Assembly: GCA_030681615.1 (NCBI GenBank)
Contig: JAUXSA010000133.1
Coordinates: 1-37,661, forward strand
DNA length: 37,661 bases
DNA from: Bacteroidota bacterium
Lineage (GTDB): Bacteria; Bacteroidota; Bacteroidia; B-17B0; Aurantibacillaceae
Direction: 5' to 3'
The position numbers and the translations under genes were made by a program. The notes beneath the pieces were generated by a model. The model was not told the origin of the DNA. It made no database searches and was given only the letters and a program-made list of their open reading frames with translations. Positions 1-8,733 of this stretch are shown in pieces (positions within the stretch are counted from its first letter, which is position 1; the number at the start of each line of letters is the position of its first letter).

Positions 1-156
1 CTTAAAAGCATGTCCACCCCTTATCTCGCCGCCCGGCACATCATATAACCAAAAAACACGCTTGATCTCGAAAGGTATATGGGTAGGGTTTTGAATAAAT
101 GTTAAGTTACCTCTTGGATCGAGTATTTTAGGAAAATCGATGATCTTTACAGGCAT
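1..156 (-). CDS. FdtA/QdtA-type sugar 3,4-ketoisomerase (WxcM-like cupin), N-terminal fragment
   Basis: Reading leftward from an ATG at 154-156, 52 codons stay open to the window edge, so only the N-terminus is present. The peptide begins MPVKIIDFPKILDPRGNLTF and continues with a conserved IKRVFWLYDV segment and RGGHAFK. This is the start of the FdtA/QdtA/WxcM-like cupin family, which isomerises dTDP-4-keto-6-deoxyglucose to the 3-keto sugar during synthesis of amino-deoxy sugars for surface glycans. The RGxHA motif holds the first active-site histidine of the family; the second His of the usual RGxHAH is Phe here. A TATCTTTG -7 box lies just upstream. It points away from the L,D-transpeptidase gene. 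Without the rest of the gene the exact regiochemistry (3,4-ketoisomerase or a relative) cannot be settled. Confidence 0.8.
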   Translation of the reverse strand, partial: MPVKIIDFPKILDPRGNLTFIQNPTHIPFEIKRVFWLYDVPGGEIRGGHAFK

Positions 157-179
157 TTGGGACAATTATAAGATTTTAC

Positions 180-187
180 CAAAGATA
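180..187 (-). promoter_or_regulatory. -7 promoter box (TATCTTTG) for the sugar ketoisomerase gene
   Basis: The minus strand reads TATCTTTG, an exact match to the Bacteroidota -7 consensus TAnnTTTG. It lies 24 bases upstream of the ATG at 156, implying a leader of about 17 nt. I see no good TTTG at the -33 position, so this rests on one element. Confidence 0.45.
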
Positions 188-295
188 TAATTTTCTTAGC
201 AATTGAGAAAATTTTTTAAGACCGTATTTATGCTGTACACTCAATGGTTTTATGATCTTAATCATTTGAAATTGAAATAAAAATTTTATTAATAA

Positions 296-328
296 TTTGA
301 TGACACAATTCTATTTTTTATACCTTTA
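296..328 (+). promoter_or_regulatory. possible promoter of the L,D-transpeptidase gene
   Basis: TTTG at 296-299 is followed, 21 bases later, by TACCTTTA at 321-328, matching the Bacteroidota -33/-7 pattern with one mismatch in the last base of the -7 box. The TTG start codon is only 5 bases further on. If this is the promoter, the mRNA would be nearly leaderless. It may be coincidental in such AT-rich sequence. Confidence 0.35.
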
Positions 329-332
329 ATCG

Positions 333-2042
333 TTGAAAAAAATCTCTTTTATATTCGTACTTCTTTATTTTACAGCTTGCAAAAATGAGTCGAATGATAC
401 GACCAAAAAAATTGAAGTAAAACAACCTCAAAACGTAAATGCTGAAACTTTAAAGATCATTGAAGGTTTTTACAGCAATTCAATTGGCGATACTTTGCTT
501 GCCATAAATAAGGATACGATAATTACATACAATTTTTTTAAAAGACTACGTGATAACAAACAATTGCTTTTTTCAGATAAAGGAAAACTAACGCAATTGG
601 GTGATTCTTTATACTATGTTGTAAAAAATGCACGTATGTATGGCTTGTACACAAAATATTATCATTTTAAAAAATTAGAGAAGTTACGCTCAGAATTTTA
701 TGATAAAAAAGAAGATGCATATAACGCTTCAGCTGTTGCCGAAGCCGAAGTATTATTTACTGATGCCTATTTAAAATTTGGCGCACATTTAAACAAAGGC
801 CGGTTTAGTACCGATACAATTTTATTGGAATGGAAGCCAAAAAAACTGGATACTAATTGGGTAGAGATATTAAAAATGGGGCTTGAACCCGGAAAAATGC
901 GCAAAGCATTTGATTCGCTTGAACCAAGACATGCCGGTTATCACTTTTTAAAACAAGCAATACGAAATTATGTTGCAGAAAATGAAAAACTGAACTGGGA
1001 TACTATTTCTTTTAGAAATATTACAGATACTGTAAAATTTAAAGAAGACCTTAAACAAAAATTAATTAAAACAGGAGATTACAACGACACTTTAAAATTA
1101 AATGACAGTTTAAAATTAGCAACAGCAATAAAATCCTACCAAAAAAAATTCAATCTTGAGCCTGACGGTAAATTAGGAAAATTAACCCGCCAAACTTTAA
1201 GTTTATCAAAAGAACAAACTATTCGCCAAATGGAAATGGCCCTGGAACGCTGGCGTTGGGAGCCTACCAAATATCCTGAAAGATACGCTATTGTTAATAT
1301 TCCTTCTGCTGAAATAAATGTGTATGAATGGGACAAAAAACATAAAGAAGATACGCTTGTTTTAAACAGCCGTATTGTTGTTGGTAAACCCGAAACACCA
1401 ACCCCTACTTTAAAAAGCAAAATAACTTATATGCTTGTATATCCCTATTGGAGCGTACCCTATACTATTGCATGGAAAGAGATCTTGCCAATGGTAAAAC
1501 GTGATACTAATTATTTACACAAACATAATTTTGAATGCATTAATTATAAAGGCGAAGTTGTGCCGCCAAGTAAATTAAACTGGAAACGCTTTAATAAAGA
1601 TTATTTACCAGTAAAATTCAGGCAACGTATTGGCGATGACAATAGCTTAGGGATCTGTAAATTTAATTTCAATAATAAATATGGTGTTTACCTGCATGAT
1701 ACAAACAGCAAACGTTATTTTAAAACATTTTACCGTTATCAAAGTCATGGTTGCATGCGTTTAGAGAAATTTGTTGAATTAGCGCGTTTTTTAATACGTG
1801 ATGACACGTTGAAATTACCTTACGATACATTGAATGCTTATTTTGCAAGGCCTGAACAAAAGCAGATCAACCTGAGAAAGCCGTTACCAATTTACGTGAG
1901 ATATTATACTGCAAATGTTGAAATAGCGAAGGACAAGAAAGGTAGACCAAAAAAGAATCCAACAAACGAGGATAAGAAATTAAATGTGTTTATTGATATC
2001 TACAAGAAAGATGAACAGATGATGAAACTGATCTACAAATAG
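333..2042 (+). CDS. L,D-transpeptidase (YcbB/LdtD-like) lipoprotein
   Basis: This 569-residue protein is predicted to cross-link or otherwise transpeptidate peptidoglycan in the periplasm. The N-terminus MKKISFIFVLLYFTAC is a lipoprotein signal peptide with the lipidated Cys at residue 16. A peptidoglycan-binding repeat follows at about 267-290 (KSYQKKFNLEPDGKLGKLTR). A YkuD catalytic domain then carries SHGCMRL with His472 and nucleophile Cys474. Size and order fit the large YcbB-type enzymes rather than small YkuD proteins. The start is TTG at 333: an in-frame stop lies at 327-329, and later ATGs would remove the signal peptide. The C-terminal tail is basic (KDKKGRPKKN). The gene ends one base before the convergent flippase gene. 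Confidence 0.9.
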   Translation: MKKISFIFVLLYFTACKNESNDTTKKIEVKQPQNVNAETLKIIEGFYSNSIGDTLLAINKDTIITYNFFKRLRDNKQLLFSDKGKLTQLGDSLYYVVKNARMYGLYTKYYHFKKLEKLRSEFYDKKEDAYNASAVAEAEVLFTDAYLKFGAHLNKGRFSTDTILLEWKPKKLDTNWVEILKMGLEPGKMRKAFDSLEPRHAGYHFLKQAIRNYVAENEKLNWDTISFRNITDTVKFKEDLKQKLIKTGDYNDTLKLNDSLKLATAIKSYQKKFNLEPDGKLGKLTRQTLSLSKEQTIRQMEMALERWRWEPTKYPERYAIVNIPSAEINVYEWDKKHKEDTLVLNSRIVVGKPETPTPTLKSKITYMLVYPYWSVPYTIAWKEILPMVKRDTNYLHKHNFECINYKGEVVPPSKLNWKRFNKDYLPVKFRQRIGDDNSLGICKFNFNNKYGVYLHDTNSKRYFKTFYRYQSHGCMRLEKFVELARFLIRDDTLKLPYDTLNAYFARPEQKQINLRKPLPIYVRYYTANVEIAKDKKGRPKKNPTNEDKKLNVFIDIYKKDEQMMKLIYK

Positions 2043-2043
2043 A

Positions 2044-3291
2044 TTAATTCTTTGAAGCAACAAGATCTTTTAAATTCTTAAGATCATTCTTAAAACTGAA
2101 TAAGCGTTGAATTTTCATTTTATTATTGATAAAAAAAGCTGTTCCAATTGCAATTGCAACTGCCAGGTAAGCAATGTTAACGGTATACGCAGCGCCATCA
2201 ATGTCATACTTCTTAATTAATATCGGTGCTAACACCAGCGAAATTATAAAGCCAAAACTATTGCAGACCAACGTCAGTTTTAATTTACCTAATGCAGAAA
2301 AATAATTAGAAATGATGCCAAAAAAACTCACCATTAAAATGCCCGGCGAGTACAACATCATTAAACGTTTAATGCCTACAAAACCATCTCCCAATAAATA
2401 AATAAAAAAATCTTCAGGCAATAAAAAAATAACCAACACGGCCATAAAACTAAAAACTAAACTGGCTTTACTTAAACTCAAAGTCATTTCAGATGACCTT
2501 AATGTATTACCGGTGTTGGCAACCCGCGCCAATAATACCGGCGATATACCATTAGAAATAATTAAAACAGATTCTATTAACGATGAGGCTGAAGAATACA
2601 AACCTACTTTAGCTGTACTTGGCAACAAATAATAACTGTAACGGTTGCAAAATATATGCATGAGCACTGCAGCCTGACAGATCAACCCATTTATAATTAT
2701 TGGTTTTACGTCGAAGGCTTTTCCTGCAGATAATTTAAGATCAAATTTTAATACAACAGTAGTGGAAAAAATAAATGCTACTACAAATGATAATAATAGT
2801 GGGAAGATATAAGCATTAAATGTAAATTCTTTTAATACGATCAGTGAGAATCCTAATCCGATCAATAATAAAAGTGGTTGAATAAGGTTTAAAAAATTAT
2901 AGATCTTAACTTTTTCTTTTCCTAAAATTAAAACGCAATTAAATGTATTTACAATTATTAGTAGCGAAACAATATACCCCAACCAGCCATAACCCGGCAC
3001 TTGCCTGTTTAAAAAAACAACCACCACATTGCTTAACGAACAAAAAATAAGGGTGTAAACCAATCCAAAAACATACATTTTTTTGAGGTCGAATTTTGGA
3101 ATAAAATAAACCAAACTATATCCCGTGTAAATTTCATTTACAATTTGAATGATGGTAATGTTTAAAATAAAAATACTTATTTCACCACGCGAACTAACTC
3201 CTAAATATCTTGAAGAAACGATCAGGATAAAGAAATTAATTACCGCAACCAGTCCTTTGGTAAATAAGCTGTGTATTATATTTTTAAACAT
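2044..3291 (-). CDS. Wzx-like polysaccharide flippase (MOP superfamily)
   Basis: The 415-residue protein is almost entirely hydrophobic, with roughly 12 membrane segments and short basic loops. The opening pattern, an amphipathic start followed by SRYLGVSSRGEISIF, is typical of polysaccharide/O-antigen flippases of the MOP superfamily. These translocate lipid-linked glycans or related precursors across the inner membrane. No glycosyltransferase cluster is visible here, so its substrate is unknown; the sugar ketoisomerase fragment at the left edge is on the same strand but separated by a gene on the opposite strand. It starts 37 bases downstream of the OsmC gene and may share its transcript. 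It converges on the L,D-transpeptidase gene with only one base between the stop codons. Confidence 0.75.
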   Translation of the reverse strand: MFKNIIHSLFTKGLVAVINFFILIVSSRYLGVSSRGEISIFILNITIIQIVNEIYTGYSLVYFIPKFDLKKMYVFGLVYTLIFCSLSNVVVVFLNRQVPGYGWLGYIVSLLIIVNTFNCVLILGKEKVKIYNFLNLIQPLLLLIGLGFSLIVLKEFTFNAYIFPLLLSFVVAFIFSTTVVLKFDLKLSAGKAFDVKPIIINGLICQAAVLMHIFCNRYSYYLLPSTAKVGLYSSASSLIESVLIISNGISPVLLARVANTGNTLRSSEMTLSLSKASLVFSFMAVLVIFLLPEDFFIYLLGDGFVGIKRLMMLYSPGILMVSFFGIISNYFSALGKLKLTLVCNSFGFIISLVLAPILIKKYDIDGAAYTVNIAYLAVAIAIGTAFFINNKMKIQRLFSFKNDLKNLKDLVASKN

Positions 3292-3328
3292 ATATTATCA
3301 GCCTATTAACGTGAAAATAAGTTAAAAA

Positions 3329-3736
3329 TTACCATACAAATTCTACGATCTGTTTTATATCCGGATGTAAACTTTTAGCTACAGGACAGGTAAAGGCCGC
3401 ATTTTCATACATACGTTTTTCCTTATCGGTATACTCTTTTTTGGGGAAAGTGATCTTTACATGTATCTCACCTATCCTACGCGGATCGGGGTACATTACC
3501 TTTGTAACTTCGCCTGTGGCCCCGTCAACAGTAGTAAACCCTTCTTTCATGGCCACAATACCCATAATAGAGATCATGCAACTGGCAAGGCTTGTAGCTG
3601 TAAGGTCGGTAGGCGAAAAAGCCTCGCCTTTACCATGATTATCTTTAGGAGCATCTGTATTTATTACGGTTCCCGATTGAAGGTGGGTGGCTTCTGTCCT
3701 TAATTCCCCTACATATTTAACTAAACTTGTTGCCAT
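3329..3736 (-). CDS. OsmC family protein (YhfA-like)
   Basis: A 135-residue protein of the OsmC/Ohr fold. The sequence FSPTDLTATSLASCMISIMG contains the first family cysteine, and FTCPVAKSLHPD near the C-terminus contains the second. In this family the two cysteines form a thiol peroxidase site acting on organic hydroperoxides, although YhfA-like members are poorly characterised. The length is normal for the family. The ATG is at 3736, and a TATTTTTG box lies about 15 bases upstream. It is divergent from the secreted protein gene at 3793 and is followed on the same strand by the flippase gene. The assignment to OsmC is firm; the physiological substrate is not known. Confidence 0.88.
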   Translation of the reverse strand: MATSLVKYVGELRTEATHLQSGTVINTDAPKDNHGKGEAFSPTDLTATSLASCMISIMGIVAMKEGFTTVDGATGEVTKVMYPDPRRIGEIHVKITFPKKEYTDKEKRMYENAAFTCPVAKSLHPDIKQIVEFVW

Positions 3737-3750
3737 AACATTTGTTTATA

Positions 3751-3758
3751 CAAAAATA
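3751..3758 (-). promoter_or_regulatory. -7 box (TATTTTTG) upstream of the OsmC gene
   Basis: The minus strand reads TATTTTTG, fitting TAnnTTTG, 14 bases upstream of the OsmC start codon. It lies in the 56-base divergent intergenic region shared with the gene at 3793. No clear -33 element is seen. Confidence 0.35.
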
Positions 3759-3779
3759 GGATAATACCTCGTAATTCTT

Positions 3780-3787
3780 TAAATTTG
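3780..3787 (+). promoter_or_regulatory. -7 box (TAAATTTG) upstream of the secreted protein gene
   Basis: TAAATTTG matches TAnnTTTG exactly but ends only five bases before the ATG at 3793. If active it would give an essentially leaderless transcript, so the call is tentative. Confidence 0.3.
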
Positions 3788-3792
3788 TTATA

Positions 3793-4557
3793 ATGTTTAG
3801 ACTCCTTTATATTATTATTTTTTGTTGTTTTTTTAGCCTACTTTCTGTGGCGCAAGATAAGCCCGCACTTAATAATGATGAAGGCACTACTTTAAATGTA
3901 TTATACAGGAACGAAGGTTCAGGAAAAATTTACGCTAACACACGAGGTTTGGGCGTTTTATACCGTCGCGGAAAACATATTACAGCTAAAACCCGTTCTT
4001 TTTACGAGATCGATTTTCAATCTTTAAAACATCCAAAAGAAGTAAAGGTCAGCGGTTCAGCACAAGATAAAAAAAGATTTGTGTACGGTAAAATAAATCA
4101 GGTTTTTTTATTGCGTGGCTCTGTTGGTATGCAAAAAGTATTATTTGCCAAAGCAGATAACAAAGCTGTTGAAGTGCGTTATAGTTATTCTATCGGGCCA
4201 ACACTAGCCTTTGCAAAACCATATTATGTGCAAGTTTATAGATCACAAAACAGTATTACAGGGCAAACTAGTCCGGATGTTGTAAAATTTGATACAGAAA
4301 GTTTTACGCAGGATAGCGTAGTTGGACGTGGTGCATTTTCTGACGGTTTAGCAGAAACAAAAGTTTATCCAGGTGCTAGTGCAAAATTTAATTTAAGTTT
4401 TGAATACTCGCCCTATACCAATCTTATTCGTGCCATTGAAACGGGCATCTCTGTAGATTTTTTTCCAAAAGCGTTGCCCATCATGGCAAGAAATCCGGCT
4501 GAAAACTTAGTTGTGACCTTTCACGTAGGTTTTGTGTTTGGATCAAAATGGTATTAA
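3793..4557 (+). CDS. conserved-looking secreted protein, probable outer-membrane beta-barrel, function unknown
   Basis: I do not recognise this 254-residue protein. Residues 1-20 (MFRLLYIIIFCCFFSLLSVA) form a signal peptide cleaved near AQ. The rest is rich in alternating polar and hydrophobic residues with many aromatic positions (KTRSFYEIDF, VRYSYSIGPTLAF, LSFEYSPYTN). It ends in VTFHVGFVFGSKWY, whose alternation and terminal aromatic residue resemble the last strand of an outer-membrane barrel. Its stop codon directly abuts the lipA ATG with no gap, so the two are likely translated from one mRNA. The coupling to lipA does not obviously imply a shared function. Outer-membrane location is inference. 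Confidence 0.7.
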   Translation: MFRLLYIIIFCCFFSLLSVAQDKPALNNDEGTTLNVLYRNEGSGKIYANTRGLGVLYRRGKHITAKTRSFYEIDFQSLKHPKEVKVSGSAQDKKRFVYGKINQVFLLRGSVGMQKVLFAKADNKAVEVRYSYSIGPTLAFAKPYYVQVYRSQNSITGQTSPDVVKFDTESFTQDSVVGRGAFSDGLAETKVYPGASAKFNLSFEYSPYTNLIRAIETGISVDFFPKALPIMARNPAENLVVTFHVGFVFGSKWY

Positions 4558-5421
4558 ATGGAACCCACACAAGAAATTCAAAAGATCAAAAAACCAGATT
4601 GGTTACGTGTAAAATTACCTACCGGCGAAGAGTATGTTAAAGTTCGCGGTATTGTAAGTAAACACAAATTACACACCATTTGCGAAAGCGGTAATTGCCC
4701 TAACATGGGCGAATGCTGGGGCGCAGGCACAGCAACATTTATGATCCTTGGAAATATCTGTACACGCAGTTGCGGTTTTTGCGCTGTTGCAACAGGTAAA
4801 CCAAAACCGGCAGATTGGGATGAACCAAAACGTATTGCAGACTCTGTAAAATTAATGGGTGTTAAACACTGCGTAATTACAAGTGTTGACAGAGATGACC
4901 TTAAAGACGGCGGTTCTATTATATGGGCAGAGACTATTAAAGAAATTCGAGCCATTAGCCCTGAAACAAAATTTGAATGTTTAATTCCTGACTTTGCAGG
5001 CAAATGGGAAAATTTACAACGCATTATAGATGCACAACCTGATATTGTATCGCACAATATTGAAACTGTAAGACGTTTAACAGCACAAGTGCGCATACAA
5101 GCCAAATACGATCGCAGTATGGAAGTTTTAAAACGTTTGGATGAAGCCGGTGTAAAAACAAAAAGCGGCATTATGGTTGGTCTTGGAGAAACAGATGAAG
5201 AAGTTTACGCAACTATTGATGACCTTGCTAATGTAAAATGCGATGTGGTTACAATAGGACAATATTTACAACCTACACCAAAACATTTACCCGTTGCACG
5301 TTTTGTGCATCCTGATGATTTTAAAAAGTATAAAGATTATGCTTTAAATAAAGGCTTTAAATTTGTTGAAAGCGGTCCGTTGGTGCGTTCATCGTATCAT
5401 GCAGAAAAGCATATTTTTTAA
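4558..5421 (+). CDS. lipA: lipoyl synthase LipA
   Basis: LipA is a radical-SAM enzyme that inserts two sulfur atoms into the octanoyl chain on lipoyl domains of pyruvate and 2-oxoglutarate dehydrogenases. The 287-residue sequence has both diagnostic iron-sulfur motifs. The auxiliary cluster is Cys42, Cys47 and Cys53 ([12 protein letters not shown]). The radical-SAM CxxxCxxC is Cys68, Cys72 and Cys75 (CTRSCGFC). The C-terminus carries the family signature RSSYHAE. The length is standard. The start ATG directly abuts the stop of the secreted protein gene. Its stop lies five bases from the convergent stop of batE, with no room for a separate terminator. Confidence 0.97.
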   Translation: MEPTQEIQKIKKPDWLRVKLPTGEEYVKVRGIVSKHKLHTICESGNCPNMGECWGAGTATFMILGNICTRSCGFCAVATGKPKPADWDEPKRIADSVKLMGVKHCVITSVDRDDLKDGGSIIWAETIKEIRAISPETKFECLIPDFAGKWENLQRIIDAQPDIVSHNIETVRRLTAQVRIQAKYDRSMEVLKRLDEAGVKTKSGIMVGLGETDEEVYATIDDLANVKCDVVTIGQYLQPTPKHLPVARFVHPDDFKKYKDYALNKGFKFVESGPLVRSSYHAEKHIF

Positions 5422-5426
5422 AAGGC

Positions 5427-6185
5427 TTAAATAATCCCTACATCACTTACCTTCAACCAGCCTTCGTTACCGTTATCGAGTTTAATAAGCAACCAATTGC
5501 CGTTATTTTCAACTACACGAATTTTTGTTCCTTCATGCAGACTGAATTTAGAACTTGCTGATGCCGTTGGCTCATTCATGATCTTAACTTCTTTAGATGT
5601 TATGATCGCGAATTTATTTTCTACTTTGGATTGTAGAGCGGAGTAACCTAAAAAATAAGTCAGAACAAAAGCAAGAAGTAAAACACAACTCAACAGGAAT
5701 GAAATGCGTTTTACAATCAATATAGAAGAGTTAACGAAGATAAAAAACAGTATGCTGGCCAAAGCAATAGAACCAATAGAGAGCCATGCCCAGGCATTTG
5801 TTGTAAAAGAAGAAAGAAGATTTGTTTTAACTGCACTAATAAAAAAATTCTCTTTAGAATCTATTTTGTCAATAGTTTTTGCGGAAGCAATTCCTAAGTT
5901 GATCCTTACATCTTCATCATTAGGGTCTACCTTTCTTGCCAATTCATAATAATAAATAGCCTTTCCTAACTCGTTATTCCTGTAATAGGCATTACCCAAA
6001 TTAAAATACAATTGGTAAGACCTGTAACCATCGCTCACTAATTTTTCATAATTAGAAATTGCTTCCTTATAATTTTTTGAATCATAAGCCTTTTCTGCTT
6101 TTTGCAACAGATCGTTACTATACCCCTTTATTGAAAAAGATAAAAAACAAACCAATAAAATAAATATGTAATTATTATTTTTCAT
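5427..6185 (-). CDS. batE: BatE: TPR and SH3-domain protein of the aerotolerance operon
   Basis: Last gene of the Bat operon, 252 residues. A signal peptide (to about residue 23) is followed by TPR-like helices: KAEKAYDSKNYKEAISNYEKL, then YFNLGNAYYRNNELGKAIYYYELARKVDP. Two hydrophobic segments lie at about 130-180. A C-terminal bacterial SH3 domain follows (FSLHEGTKIRVVENNGNWLLIKL, then GNEGWLKVSDVGII). This TPR-TM-TM-SH3 order is the usual BatE layout. The Bat proteins were named in Bacteroides fragilis for aerotolerance; BatE is thought to provide protein-protein contacts for the membrane VWA proteins. It starts four bases after batD. The stop is five bases from the lipA stop. Confidence 0.88.
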   Translation of the reverse strand: MKNNNYIFILLVCFLSFSIKGYSNDLLQKAEKAYDSKNYKEAISNYEKLVSDGYRSYQLYFNLGNAYYRNNELGKAIYYYELARKVDPNDEDVRINLGIASAKTIDKIDSKENFFISAVKTNLLSSFTTNAWAWLSIGSIALASILFFIFVNSSILIVKRISFLLSCVLLLAFVLTYFLGYSALQSKVENKFAIITSKEVKIMNEPTASASSKFSLHEGTKIRVVENNGNWLLIKLDNGNEGWLKVSDVGII

Positions 6186-6189
6186 TTGC

Positions 6190-7989
6190 TTACACTTTCT
6201 TATTTAATTGTTCTTCAAGATCGGTAATTAACTCCATTGTGTTTTTATACACCTGTTGCAAGTCGCCACTTACAGCTCCTGGCGCATACTTGGCGTATTC
6301 ACTCGTCTCTAAAGTTGATACTAATTTAGCAGTACTTTGAGGGTCTACTTGTTTTTGATTTAATACAGTAGTAATTTTTTCACGTGAAAGATCTGCAACA
6401 GGAATATTTAATTTGTTACCAATGTAACTATTTAAGGCCATTAAGATCTCAGTATAAAATTCATCCTTTTTATTTTGTTGCATTAATTTTTCAGCGTTCA
6501 CTAATTGCTTTTTAGCCAATTTAGCAGCTTTACGTTCCTTCACCAAAACAGCGTTACTGTTATTCTTAATATAATTTCTTCTTAAGAATAAACCTGTTGC
6601 TAAAGCCAATAAAGGCAAGATCAATAATAAAATGTGCTTAGATGAATTAAAAAATTCAGTTTCAGATTTTAAAAGAACAAAATCTCCCTTTTTAATATAA
6701 CGGATATCGTTCTCGGTTTCTTTTACCTGGCTTTGTTGAATATAAACCTGCGCGCCTTTACTGTTTGGATCTGCAGGTAATACATTGATCTTAATTTCAG
6801 GTGCAGGAATAGTGATATACTTTTTCTGCTCTAAACTAAAATAAGAAAAATCAAGATTCTCTAATTTAAATTCTCCTTCACTTCTTGCAATAATTAAATA
6901 ATCAAATGTCTTTGTATTCCCAGCTTCTGAGATCTTTGGATCGTAGGTCTCGAAACTCTCAGGTAAACTTAATTTAGGCGCATCTATTAATTTAATATTT
7001 CCTTTACCACTGATGGTCATTTTTAAATTAAAGGCATCGTTCGCTTTTAACTCATTACGTGTAGTTGCAACTTTGTATGAGAAATCGCCAACCGCACCAT
7101 AATAACTTGCAGGGCGACCTGCTTGTGGCACATCTAAAACTTCAACAACTAACGATTTACTTTTTACACTAACCGGAACATCTTCATAACCCGCAGAGCC
7201 AAAGAATTGCTCAAATATGTTTTTTGGTTTTGCGTTGGTTTGTCTTCTCACCACTACATCTCCTTCAACAGGATTCAAACTTATCTTGCCTGTTTTATTG
7301 GCAATGGCAGAGCTACGGAACAATTCATAAGTGTAATAATTAACACCATCTACGTTCTCAACAATTGCCTGGCCTTTACTTGTTGACTCTTGTGCTTGCG
7401 AATAAAAACCATCGTAAGTTGGTTGCGCAAATTTTTGAAAACCGATCATTTGCAAACGCGAATATACTTTTTGAGTAATAGTAACCTGCTCGCCAACGTA
7501 ACATTTATTTTTACTTACACCGGTTCGGATAAACACATCTCCCCCACTTACCTTACTGCTATACTTTGGATCATCAGTTGAATTAGAACTTGTTTGATTA
7601 CCCGCTGCGCCTTTAACAACCTCCAGTGTTATTGGGTTTGTTTCTAATTTTTGACCGCCGGCTACAACACTTGCTGCACCAATGGTAACTTTACCTTCTT
7701 TTTTAGGAACCAACCCATACGAAATAACAATTTGCTGGCTCATTACGCCATTTGTATATTGAACGGAATTACTTTGGTTGGGGCCACTAACAACATCAAA
7801 CTCCTTAAAACTTGGCGGAACATAATTTGTACCGCTAACCGTAAGCACAATTGCAAATTCAAATGGAACACCCACCTGCACACGTTTTGAACTTACCTGT
7901 GAGTAAAAACTTTGTGCCTGGGCTGAATAAATAAAAAAGCAAGACACTATTAATAGTATCCATTTACCTTTTATTTTGTTCATTTTCAT
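6190..7989 (-). CDS. batD: BatD: aerotolerance/oxygen-tolerance membrane protein
   Basis: A 599-residue protein with a signal peptide (WILLIVSCFFIYSAQAQ). A long beta-rich extracytoplasmic region follows, containing the BatD signature (SVQYTNGVMSQQIVISYGLVPKKEG and GDVFIRTGVSKNKCYVGEQV). There is one membrane helix at about 455-472 (HILLLILPLLALATGLFL), then a basic cytoplasmic helical tail (LVKERKAAKLAKKQ). Length and order are normal for BatD. It probably serves as the periplasmic partner of the BatA/BatB VWA domains. An alternative ATG lies two codons downstream. It is flanked closely by batC (21 bases) and batE (4 bases). Confidence 0.92.
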   Translation of the reverse strand: MKMNKIKGKWILLIVSCFFIYSAQAQSFYSQVSSKRVQVGVPFEFAIVLTVSGTNYVPPSFKEFDVVSGPNQSNSVQYTNGVMSQQIVISYGLVPKKEGKVTIGAASVVAGGQKLETNPITLEVVKGAAGNQTSSNSTDDPKYSSKVSGGDVFIRTGVSKNKCYVGEQVTITQKVYSRLQMIGFQKFAQPTYDGFYSQAQESTSKGQAIVENVDGVNYYTYELFRSSAIANKTGKISLNPVEGDVVVRRQTNAKPKNIFEQFFGSAGYEDVPVSVKSKSLVVEVLDVPQAGRPASYYGAVGDFSYKVATTRNELKANDAFNLKMTISGKGNIKLIDAPKLSLPESFETYDPKISEAGNTKTFDYLIIARSEGEFKLENLDFSYFSLEQKKYITIPAPEIKINVLPADPNSKGAQVYIQQSQVKETENDIRYIKKGDFVLLKSETEFFNSSKHILLLILPLLALATGLFLRRNYIKNNSNAVLVKERKAAKLAKKQLVNAEKLMQQNKKDEFYTEILMALNSYIGNKLNIPVADLSREKITTVLNQKQVDPQSTAKLVSTLETSEYAKYAPGAVSGDLQQVYKNTMELITDLEEQLNKKV

Positions 7990-8010
7990 TTCTTCGTTTC
8001 TAATTTAAAA

Positions 8011-8733
8011 TTACCAATCTTTATCTACAGATGTTTTTCCGGCATCTTCCTGCTTTTGCTTACGCTTATCCTGTAGTTTCTTTTCCTGGTTCATTAATGC
8101 TTTTAATAATTGCTCTGCCTGATCTTTATTCATTTGATTTTGCTGAGGCGCGGCATTCTTGTTCTTATCTTTTTTATCTTCTTCTTTTGGATTACTGCTA
8201 CCGCCGCCGCCTTTTTTATCTTTAGGCATATTCTTTAAAGCATACGCCAAATTGTAACGCGTTTCCTCATCTTTAGGATTGAACTTCAAAGATTTTTTAT
8301 AAGCATCAACCGCCTGGCTAAAATCTTTCTTCTGCAAATAACAGTTACCTATATTATGCCATGCCTGGTGCAGCGTATCTTTATTTGAAATTGAATTGGC
8401 TACCTGCGCAAAGCTTTGTGCTGCTTCATCAAAAACCAAACCGGCTAATGAATCAGGTGTCACTTTTTTTCCTCCCTGAATAAAATTTTGTTTGCTTGCT
8501 TTTATCTGCAAAGCATTTTTGTATAAAGAGTTACCAAGATTAAAATTCGCCTTTTGATTATTAGGATTTACCTTTAATGCTTCCCTGTAGCGATCCGTAG
8601 CATCAATCGTTCTTCCATCGTAATACAATTTATTACCGTCATATATATTCATAGCGTCTTTTTGCCCCAACAACAAACCTGTTGCAAAGAACAAACACGT
8701 AACTACAAAATATTTGATATTATTTAACTGCAT
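8011..8733 (-). CDS. batC: BatC: TPR protein of the aerotolerance operon
   Basis: A TPR protein of 240 residues from the preferred start. I choose the ATG at 8731-8733 because it gives a clean signal peptide (MQLNNIKYFVVTCLFFATGLLLG) and only a 14-base overlap with batB. The upstream ATG at 8766 would add an unusual MSGLKKLIYLE leader. TPR units are visible at DRYREALKVNPNNQKANFNL and in the YLQKKDFSQAVDAYKKSLKFNP segment. The C-terminus is low-complexity and highly charged (KKGGGGSSNPKEEDKKDKNK), then Q/K-rich. It probably scaffolds the VWA proteins in the periplasm. Confidence 0.88.
   Translation of the reverse strand: MQLNNIKYFVVTCLFFATGLLLGQKDAMNIYDGNKLYYDGRTIDATDRYREALKVNPNNQKANFNLGNSLYKNALQIKASKQNFIQGGKKVTPDSLAGLVFDEAAQSFAQVANSISNKDTLHQAWHNIGNCYLQKKDFSQAVDAYKKSLKFNPKDEETRYNLAYALKNMPKDKKGGGGSSNPKEEDKKDKNKNAAPQQNQMNKDQAEQLLKALMNQEKKLQDKRKQKQEDAGKTSVDKDW

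Noticed and set aside
4578-5171. 197-residue open frame antisense to lipA
   Set aside because: It lies entirely inside lipA, which has every diagnostic motif; the antisense protein is Ser/Leu/Cys-rich with no recognisable domain, as expected of a shadow frame.
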